This document shows, piece after piece, positions 18,551 to 23,820 of a stretch of DNA of 23,820 nt (its first letter is position 1; each line of letters opens with the position of its first letter). The notes under the pieces were generated by a model. It saw only the letters and a program-made list of their open reading frames with translations. It was not told the origin of the DNA and did no database searches. Source of the stretch: Desulfobacteraceae bacterium 4572_19 (GTDB lineage: Bacteria; Desulfobacterota; Desulfobacteria; Desulfobacterales; NBLS01); the NCBI GenBank assembly GCA_002084385.1, contig NBLS01000030.1, positions 1 through 23,820 of the forward strand, read 5' to 3'. Position numbers and translations under genes: made by a program.

Positions 18551-20065
18551 TTAAGTAGTGCTGTTTCCGGGGTAGATGCATATTCTGTTGAAGTTGAGGT
18601 GGATATTTCCCATGGTCTTCCAGTGTTTACTACAGTTGGCCTTCCTGAAGTTTCCGTTCGGGAAAGTAAAGACAGGGTAAAAACAGCAATAAATAACTCT
18701 GGATATACTTTTCCTTTGGATAGAATTACGGTGAATTTAGCTCCGGCTGATATAAAAAAAGAGGGAACCGGTTTTGATCTTCCAATAGCATTGGGAATAT
18801 TAACTGCAACAGGTGTTATTGAACAGAATGCGGTTTCCGGCTATTTAATTACGGGGGAACTCTCTTTAGATGGTAGAGTTAAACCTGTAAAAGGCTCTTT
18901 ACCTATGGCAATTGCAGCAAAAAATGCAGGCTACAAAGGAATAATGATTCCTTTTGATAATGGCTTGGAAGCGTCTGTGGTAAGTGATATATCTGTTTTG
19001 CCTATAAAAAATTTATTTCAGGCTGTGGAGTTTTTTAGAGGATTTTCACCTATTGATTCTTTAAAAACAGATCCGGGCAGTATATTAAATAAGGATGAAG
19101 TGTTTGAAGTTGATTTTTCAGAAGTACGGGGGCAAGAGCATGTTAAACGGGCTATGGAGATTGCGGCTACAGGAAGTCATAATCTTATGATGACAGGCCC
19201 GCCCGGTTCGGGTAAAACCATGTTGGCAAAACTTTTCCCTTCAATTTTACCACCCATGACATTTAAAGAAGCAGTTGAAACAACAGCCATATACAGTGTT
19301 ACAGGAATGTTAGATAAGGATCATCCATTGATTTCTGTAAGACCATTTCGGGCACCTCATCATACAATATCTGATGTAGGGCTTATAGGTGGTGGAGGAA
19401 ATCCAAGGCCGGGTGAAATAAGTCTTGCACATAATGGAGTTCTTTTTCTCGATGAGTTAACTGAATTTAAACGAAATGTTTTAGAAACTTTAAGACAACC
19501 TGTTGAGGATAAAATTGTAGCAATATCACGGGCTACTTACTCCATTGTTTATCCGGCATCTTTTATGTTTGTAGCAGCAATGAACCCATGTGCTTGCGGT
19601 TATCTTTCCGATCTTAATAATGAATGCAGGTGTACTCCTGCACAAATTCAAAAATATCGTGCAAAAATATCAGGCCCATTATTAGATAGAATAGATATTC
19701 ATATTGAAGTTCCGGCTGTTGATCGCAAGGATTTATTAAATGGGGAGCCGGGGGAATCTTCATTATCTATTAGAAAACGGGTCGCAATTGCGAGATCTAT
19801 TCAAACAAAAAGGTTCTCCAAAACAAAAATCTATTGTAATTCTCAAATGAATAATCGGCAAATAAAAAAATATTGTCAAATAGACAACAACGCCACAACT
19901 TTTTTAGAAAATGTTATAGATAAGCTAAAACTTTCTGCTCGCTCATATAATCGTGTTTTAAAGATTGCAAGAACCATAGCTGATATTGCCGGTGAAAAAG
20001 TTATAAGCGTAGAGCATATCTCCGAGGCTGTTCAATACCGAAATGTTGATAGAAGAGATTATTAA
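18482..20065 (+). CDS. comM: YifB/ComM family Mg-chelatase-like AAA+ ATPase with repeat-derived N-terminus
   Basis: 527 residues. ComM is a hexameric helicase-like AAA+ protein that helps integrate incoming DNA in natural transformation. The N-terminal domain (LSSAVSGVDAYSVEVEVDISHGLP, GLPEVSVRESKDRV, NLAPADIKKEGTGFDLP), Walker A GPPGSGKT, Walker B GVLFLDELTEF, a zinc-like cluster CACGYLSDLNNECRC and a C-terminal sensor/arginine region (ARSYNRVLKIARTIADI) are intact. The first 23 residues (MTSCLCEYKALVNAYKCEIT, then EKS) lie wholly in repeat A6 and replace the usual four or five residues (ML.K.). Every in-frame ATG or GTG near the N-terminus lies inside the repeat, and AGGA is 10 nt upstream of ATG 18482, so the repeat probably supplies the translation start. 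Confidence 0.9.
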   Translation: MTSCLCEYKALVNAYKCEITEKSLSSAVSGVDAYSVEVEVDISHGLPVFTTVGLPEVSVRESKDRVKTAINNSGYTFPLDRITVNLAPADIKKEGTGFDLPIALGILTATGVIEQNAVSGYLITGELSLDGRVKPVKGSLPMAIAAKNAGYKGIMIPFDNGLEASVVSDISVLPIKNLFQAVEFFRGFSPIDSLKTDPGSILNKDEVFEVDFSEVRGQEHVKRAMEIAATGSHNLMMTGPPGSGKTMLAKLFPSILPPMTFKEAVETTAIYSVTGMLDKDHPLISVRPFRAPHHTISDVGLIGGGGNPRPGEISLAHNGVLFLDELTEFKRNVLETLRQPVEDKIVAISRATYSIVYPASFMFVAAMNPCACGYLSDLNNECRCTPAQIQKYRAKISGPLLDRIDIHIEVPAVDRKDLLNGEPGESSLSIRKRVAIARSIQTKRFSKTKIYCNSQMNNRQIKKYCQIDNNATTFLENVIDKLKLSARSYNRVLKIARTIADIAGEKVISVEHISEAVQYRNVDRRDY

Positions 20066-20382
20066 TGTGTATAGCCCCAAATAAATAAAATAAAGATAAT
20101 AAAAATAAAGTTGACGTATGTTATTTTTTTGGGTATATGGACAAAGTGTTGTTAAGTGACTACTTATGTTTCGTTTTTTTGGAACGAGTTAATTTATAAA
20201 TAGCTATAATACAATTTTGTATTTATTTTGCTTATTATTTTTGAGTGAACCTTAATATAAAATTGGAAATTAACTATAAAAAAAACGTATTTTGTCTATG
20301 TTTCATGGTAGGTTTTTTCTACAATAATAAAGAGTATCTATAAGGGGACACTCTTACAATATTATTATCTGTATAAAGCATT
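20066..20382. other. Intergenic region without a recognisable gene
   Basis: AT-rich sequence between comM and A7. I see no coding frame, RNA gene or member of families A-D. A small inverted pair AAGAGT ... ACTCTT (about 20329-20355) could form a weak hairpin. No convincing terminator for comM. Confidence 0.5.
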
Positions 20383-20538
20383 GTAACCGTTCACGACCAA
20401 GAAATGTGATTTTTCGGTAATCTCGCACTTGTAAGCGTTCACAAGTGCCTTATATTCGCATAAACAGCTTGGCATATAATAGTTGTCTTATATATGACAA
20501 GCTGTTTATGTGAAGATGAGGTGCTTGTGAACGCTTAC
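20383..20538 (+). mobile_element. Family A MITE (A7), 156 bp, with 8-bp target duplication
   Basis: Ends GTAACCGTTCAC and GTGAACGCTTAC; perfect duplication AAAGCATT at 20375-20382 and 20539-20546. On the minus strand an ATG inside it (MPSCLCEYKALVNAYK...) stays open to the element end, the same frame that comM uses in A6. Confidence 0.93.
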
Positions 20539-20593
20539 AAAGCATTTTTATCACGAAATTTAAATATGATACAAAAAAACAATGATTTTAAAA

Positions 20594-20605
20594 AAAGGAG
20601 GTGAT
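20594..20605 (+). promoter_or_regulatory. Perfect anti-SD match in the fadL leader
   Basis: AAAGGAGGTGAT is complementary to the 3' end of 16S rRNA over 12 nt, about 90 nt upstream of the fadL start and not followed at normal spacing by an ATG or GTG. A TTG at 20605 opens a 7-codon frame (to TGA 20626-20628). A -10-like TATGAT lies at 20565-20570. Could be a leader peptide or ribosome-standby site, or chance. Confidence 0.35.
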
Positions 20606-20696
20606 TGTTAATTCAGGTTTTTTCGTGAAGTTAATTTATTGGTTGGTAAAATTGAAGTTAAAATAAAAACAAGAAATAGAAGGAGAAAATTAGGTG

Positions 20697-22076
20697 ATGA
20701 AAAAAACATTATTGGTATTACTCGCTCTTATTTTTACTGCTGGTAGTGCAATGGCCGGCAATGTTGATACATATGGCATAGGTGCAAGGGCACAATCTCT
20801 CGGTGGTGCATATGCTGCAACAGCAGACGATCCTTATGCTGCTTACTATAATCCTGCCGGTTTAACTCAAATCAAAGGCTTAACAATGTCAGCAGGTGTT
20901 GTTATGGCAGACCCAAGTTTGCAGGCTAAGGGATATAGAGTTAAATATGATAATACGTCAGCTCCCGGCATTCAGGATATGGGACCCACAGACATTCAGG
21001 ATAAAACTGATATTTTGATGATTCCCTCAATGGGTGGTGCCATGCCATTAACCGATAATATTGTTGTCGGTATGGCTGTATATGCTCCTTTTGGACTTCA
21101 AATTGAGTGGGAAGAAAATGCATTTGATAATCCTGGTGCATTTGATACATATTATTCTGGGATAATGAGAGAAGTGGTAACCCCCACAATTGCTTTTAAA
21201 TTAAATGATATGTTTTCGTTTGGAGCAGGTATTTCTCTTGGTAAATCAAAATCTTTTCAAAAAATGCAAAATTATGGATTATCTGTTGGTGTAGGTGGTG
21301 GAGAGTTGGGCCTAGGTCCTTATGAAAATCCTGTATTAATAAATGTTGAATTGGAAGATGATTTTAACTGGTCTTTTAATCTTGGTGTTATGTGTAATGT
21401 ATCAGATGATTTTACCCTTGGGTTGACCTATCGGGGTCGTACTAGTGTAAAACAAACAGGAACCATGTCTTTTGGAGGTCCAGGTGCAGCTTTGCTTAAT
21501 CTGGCTGGTGTCGCTCCGGATATTTCAATGGATGATGTTGATTTTCCTGAGCAGGTACAGATTGGAGCACGTTTTAAACCTAAAGGCAATCTTTCACTCG
21601 AAGCTGATTTGGTATGGACAAACTGGAGTGTAGTTGAAAGCCAAACATTAATTATTGATTCTCCTCCATCGATTATGGTTCCAGGTCTTGTAAATGGTAA
21701 CGCCCTGATTAATGCCAGAAATTGGGTAAATACTGTACAGGTAAAGTGTGGTGCTGAATGGCAGGTAAATGATATGTTAGCATTAAGGGTAGGATATTAT
21801 TTTGATCCTAGCCCAATTCCTGACGCAACTTTTGATATTCCATGGCCTGATGCTGACAAAAATAATTTTAGCATAGGTTTTGGATTAAATTTCTTGGAGC
21901 ATTGGACTCTTGATACTGTACTACAATACACTTACACAATCCGTGATAGGAATATCGGCGGTGAAAGTGAAGTCTTAAATCATGTATATGCTTATCCTGG
22001 TTATCACGGTGAGGCCGAGGCTACGGCTTCTGGTTCCATTTGGATAGGTGGATTTACAGTAAGTTGTACATTTTAA
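20697..22076 (+). CDS. FadL/OmpP1-family outer-membrane transporter
   Basis: 459 residues. A cleavable signal peptide (MKKTLLVLLALIFTAGSAMA) is followed by the family hatch segment NVDTYGIGARAQSLGGAYAATADDPYAAYYNPAGL and a beta-barrel rich in aromatic alternation, ending in IWIGGFTVSCTF, where a terminal Phe is usual for outer-membrane insertion by BAM. FadL proteins form channels for long-chain fatty acids and hydrophobic compounds; the substrate here cannot be read from sequence. AGGAG (20681-20685) lies 11 nt before ATG 20697 and 8 nt before a GTG at 20694, so the start could be three bases earlier. The gene appears single, with a terminator-like hairpin after it. Confidence 0.9.
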   Translation: MKKTLLVLLALIFTAGSAMAGNVDTYGIGARAQSLGGAYAATADDPYAAYYNPAGLTQIKGLTMSAGVVMADPSLQAKGYRVKYDNTSAPGIQDMGPTDIQDKTDILMIPSMGGAMPLTDNIVVGMAVYAPFGLQIEWEENAFDNPGAFDTYYSGIMREVVTPTIAFKLNDMFSFGAGISLGKSKSFQKMQNYGLSVGVGGGELGLGPYENPVLINVELEDDFNWSFNLGVMCNVSDDFTLGLTYRGRTSVKQTGTMSFGGPGAALLNLAGVAPDISMDDVDFPEQVQIGARFKPKGNLSLEADLVWTNWSVVESQTLIIDSPPSIMVPGLVNGNALINARNWVNTVQVKCGAEWQVNDMLALRVGYYFDPSPIPDATFDIPWPDADKNNFSIGFGLNFLEHWTLDTVLQYTYTIRDRNIGGESEVLNHVYAYPGYHGEAEATASGSIWIGGFTVSCTF

Positions 22077-22104
22077 ATAATTTATGTTTAATTTGAATAT
22101 TATG

Positions 22105-22131
22105 ACGTGTCTGTTTTTTTGACAGGCACGT
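22105..22131 (+). terminator. Hairpin terminator after fadL
   Basis: A 10-bp stem (ACGTGTCTGT with ACAGGCACGT, one G-U pair) closes a 7-nt T-rich loop. The U-run after the stem is short (TTTGGGGTTT), so efficiency is uncertain. Confidence 0.6.
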
Positions 22132-22162
22132 TTGGGGTTTGCTTACAAAATTTAAAATTATA

Positions 22163-22257
22163 GACTGTCTAATAATTAATTTACAAGGCGTAGCGAAGAA
22201 TTCATATTGAAATACTGTGATGAGCATACAACGAAGTGAAATTTTTATGTTACGGTC
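22163..22257. mobile_element. Family D element (D2), TA-flanked
   Basis: About 95 bp, GACTGTCTAATAATTAATTT ... GTTACGGTC, flanked by TA on both sides (22161-22162, 22258-22259). Shares AATAATTAATTT and GTAGCGAAGAAT with D1. Interval after the fadL terminator. Confidence 0.65.
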
Positions 22258-22310
22258 TATGCTATCTTATTTTTGAGTAAATCCCAACATCTTAATATTA
22301 CAGATTTAAT

Positions 22311-22386
22311 TGGTAGGCACGATCAGACTTGAACTGATGACTTCTACCTTGTCGAGGTAGCACTCTACCAACTGAGTTACGCGCCT
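22311..22386 (-). tRNA. tRNA-Val (GAC)
   Basis: 76 nt including an encoded CCA (22311-22313). Acceptor stem AGGCGCG/CGTGCCT (one G-U), D stem ACTC/GAGT, anticodon stem CTACC/GGTAG with loop TCGACAA, five-base variable loop, T stem ATCAG/CTGAT with loop TTCAAGT. The middle of the loop reads GAC, so it decodes valine GUC/GUU codons. Position 33 is C instead of the near-universal U. Confidence 0.93.
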
Positions 22387-22410
22387 TTACCATGTTTTAA
22401 AGTTAAAAAA

Positions 22411-22497
22411 TCTATGGACTTTCATATAGCTTACCATGGTGAATATTCACATAATAAAAGTCTCTAAAATATAGCCTTTTTATGAACTTTCATATAA
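22411..22497 (-). repeat. Family B repeat (B6) plus a partial copy
   Basis: A partial end TCTATGGACTTTCATATA (22411-22428) is followed by a near-complete minus-strand copy (GCTTACCATGGTGAATATT ... TATGAACTTTCATATAA). The remainder of 22387-22606 holds no gene; a weak promoter TTGCAG (22567-22572) / TATGAT (22591-22596) with an 18-nt spacer could serve the next gene. Confidence 0.65.
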
Positions 22498-22606
22498 AAA
22501 CTATTATTAACTTCAACACTATGAAAAAATCCTTATCAACATTATTCTATACTGTCAAGGTATTTTTGCAGGTGTTTGTTAAAGTTGAAATATGATACGA
22601 AAATTT

Positions 22607-22682
22607 GTAAGCGTTCACATTTGTGAATGCTTACAAATGTGAGATTACCGAAAAATCATATTTCTTGTTCGTGAACGGTTAC
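22607..22682 (-). mobile_element. Short family A element (A8), 76 bp, with 8-bp target duplication
   Basis: The long H2 palindrome has collapsed to GTAAGCGTTCACA-TT-TGTGAATGCTTAC and hairpin H1 follows intact to GTGAACGGTTAC. Perfect duplication GAAAATTT at 22599-22606 and 22683-22690. It sits in the leader of the next gene. Confidence 0.9.
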
Positions 22683-22710
22683 GAAAATTTTTAATAACAA
22701 GGAGTAAATT

Positions 22711-23517
22711 ATGAATGAATTTCTTAAAAGTCTTCATTTAAATAAAGATCGTAGGCAAGTTAGTGGTCGTCGAAATTATGATGATAGTCAAGAAAGTCAG
22801 TTGGCGTATCACTATAATAATGAATTATCACAAGGAAATAGTAATCGTTTTGGAAATAACCATGAAAATGAAAAAAACCGTGGTTACAATCATCAGAAAG
22901 AGTATGGATACCAAAAGGATTATCAACACAAGGGACGTAAGGATTATAAAAATCAGCATCAACCTTCTGCACTTAGCAATGATACGGTAGAGTCATTAAT
23001 ACACTCTATTTATGAAATGATTGGTAATCAAAAAAATCAGATTTTTCTACAAGAACAAAATATTTTAACAGAGGAGCGTAAGGCCATAGCCCTTGAAAAT
23101 ATTGCAGGGTGTCTCCAGTATCTTGTTAGTGAAAATATATCTTATGAAGCTGATCATACAAATGGTACAAAAGAGAGCGTAAGTATTACACCTAATGAAA
23201 AGAGAGCATATAAGTCAGATGTTGTTAGTCCGCAATTTTCTGAAACAAAAAACAGAGAACAAGATAAAGAAAAATTTACTCAAATGAAAAATATTATAGA
23301 AAATCAAAAAAAAGAGCAAAAAAGCTCAATTACCCCTGACCTTCGTAATGAAATAATGGATGTTATAAATACTATGCGTGTTAAAAAAGCTACCTATGAT
23401 GAAATAGCCAAATATCTTGTATCGTTAAATCTACCTACTTTTTCCGGCAGGGGAGAGTGGCATGCTCAAACAATTCACAGATTATGTAAAAAAAAGAGTG
23501 TAAATACTTCTATATGA
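22711..23517 (+). CDS. Unrecognised protein with low-complexity N-terminus and recombinase-like C-terminal helix-turn-helix
   Basis: 268 residues, not identified. AAGGAG lies 9 nt before ATG 22711. Residues 28-86 are low complexity, rich in Asn, Gln, His, Tyr and Lys, with no signal peptide, so the protein is cytoplasmic. Residues 91-142 are predicted helical (DTVESLIHSIYEMIGNQKNQ... ENIAGCLQYLV). Residues 212-260 (RNEIMDVINTMRVKKATYDE, then IAKYLVSLNLPTFSGRGEW and HAQTIHRLCKK) resemble the winged helix-turn-helix of large serine recombinases (yreIAeyLN..giptp.g..Wha.tv.riL), but no catalytic serine domain is present. It may bind DNA; a regulator is the simplest guess. The TGA stop lies inside the B7 repeat. 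Confidence 0.8.
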   Translation: MNEFLKSLHLNKDRRQVSGRRNYDDSQESQLAYHYNNELSQGNSNRFGNNHENEKNRGYNHQKEYGYQKDYQHKGRKDYKNQHQPSALSNDTVESLIHSIYEMIGNQKNQIFLQEQNILTEERKAIALENIAGCLQYLVSENISYEADHTNGTKESVSITPNEKRAYKSDVVSPQFSETKNREQDKEKFTQMKNIIENQKKEQKSSITPDLRNEIMDVINTMRVKKATYDEIAKYLVSLNLPTFSGRGEWHAQTIHRLCKKKSVNTSI

Positions 23518-23586
23518 AAGTCCGTAGAAAAACTGTATTATAAAGATTTTTATTTTCTGTTGTGGCATACTATTCGCCGTGGCAGT
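23510..23586 (+). repeat. Family B repeat (B7)
   Basis: Begins CTATATGAAAGTCCGTAG and runs to CGCCGTGGCAGTT. It supplies the TGA stop of the preceding gene (TCTATATGA) and is followed in tandem by B8. Confidence 0.75.
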
Positions 23587-23635
23587 TTATATGAAAGTTC
23601 ATAGAAAAGCCACATTGTAAAGATTTTCATTTTTT
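23587..23635 (+). repeat. Family B repeat (B8), truncated by A9
   Basis: TTATATGAAAGTTCATAG ... AGATTTTCATTTTTT, then A9 begins. The missing part is the TTGTGGCG hairpin half. Confidence 0.7.
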
Positions 23636-23743
23636 GTAACCATTCACGAACAAGAAATGTGATTTTTCGGTAATCTCACATTTGTAAGCGTTCACAAGTT
23701 TTTATCTTCGCATAAACAGCTTATCATATAATAGTTGCTCTAT
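23636..23743 (+). mobile_element. Family A element (A9), truncated by C9
   Basis: Begins GTAACCATTCACGAAC, contains hairpin H1 and the first arm of H2, and stops at ATAGTTGCTCTAT where GGGTTCAC of family C starts. Confidence 0.8.
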
Positions 23744-23820
23744 GGGTTCACAAAAAAATAAATTGTATTTCTTGGATGTTGAGATGCCTGATTGGGTTAC
23801 GTTGTGAAAGCGTAGGAATA
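23744..23820. mobile_element. Family C element (C9), running off the window
   Basis: GGGTTCACAAAAAAATAAATT at its left end, then TGATTGGGTTACGTTGTGAA, matching C3 and the arms of C1. The right part lies beyond 23820. Confidence 0.75.

Noticed and set aside
9401..23743. The regularly recurring GTAAGCGTTCAC units as a CRISPR array
   Set aside because: Copies are scattered kilobases apart, in both orientations, with target duplications and no unique-spacer array or cas genes.

Overview
The window is AT-rich (roughly one third G+C by eye) chromosomal DNA from a Gram-negative anaerobe, most likely in the Desulfobacterota (Desulfobacterales-like). The grounds are a hybrid-cluster protein gene very close to the Desulfovibrio type, lpxC, a FadL/OmpP1-type outer-membrane protein, and the gene order lpxC - DUF4390 - ntrY - ntrX - rsmD - coaD. 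This assignment is inference from remembered family features; no search was run.

Layout. 1-1872: a hcp gene behind a CRP/FNR-type operator, broken by an internal deletion. 1959-3371: a flavin disulfide reductase. 3432-7334 (minus): serS - thrC - TPR lipoprotein - wecE-like aminotransferase, tightly packed; serS carries one and the aminotransferase two internal frame-breaking deletions. 7774-9360: a convergent pair, 5-formyl-THF cyclo-ligase (+) and a TrkA-type K+ channel (-). 9973-11214: pcm and a YqaA/DedA-type membrane protein (+). 11460-18082 (minus): lpxC, DUF4390, ntrY, ntrX, rsmD (3' end lost), coaD. 18482-20065: comM/yifB whose first 23 codons come from a repeat. 20697-22076: fadL-like porin. 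22311-22386 (minus): tRNA-Val(GAC). 22711-23517: an unrecognised protein with a recombinase-like C-terminal helix-turn-helix.

The main discovery is a dense, nested set of small non-coding palindromic elements in nearly every intergenic gap after 7.3 kb, about a tenth of the window. Family A (about 156 bp, ends GTAAsCGTTCAC) has perfect 8-bp target duplications at six copies, so it moved by transposition; the ends and 8-bp duplications resemble IS66-family MITEs. Family C (157-bp near-perfect palindrome, GGG...CCC) has a 3-bp duplication at its one complete copy. Family D (about 100 bp) is flanked by TA. Family B (about 80 bp, two hairpins) is the older substrate into which A and C have inserted. 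A truncated A copy supplies the only usable start and N-terminus of comM, and a C copy supplies the stop codon of a shortened rsmD.

The second theme is decay or assembly loss: four internal frame-breaking deletions in three conserved genes (hcp, wecE-like, serS) within the first 7.3 kb, one removing the motif 2 region of an essential aminoacyl-tRNA synthetase. Either intact copies exist elsewhere, the genome is degrading, or the contig contains deletion artefacts; the sequence alone cannot decide.
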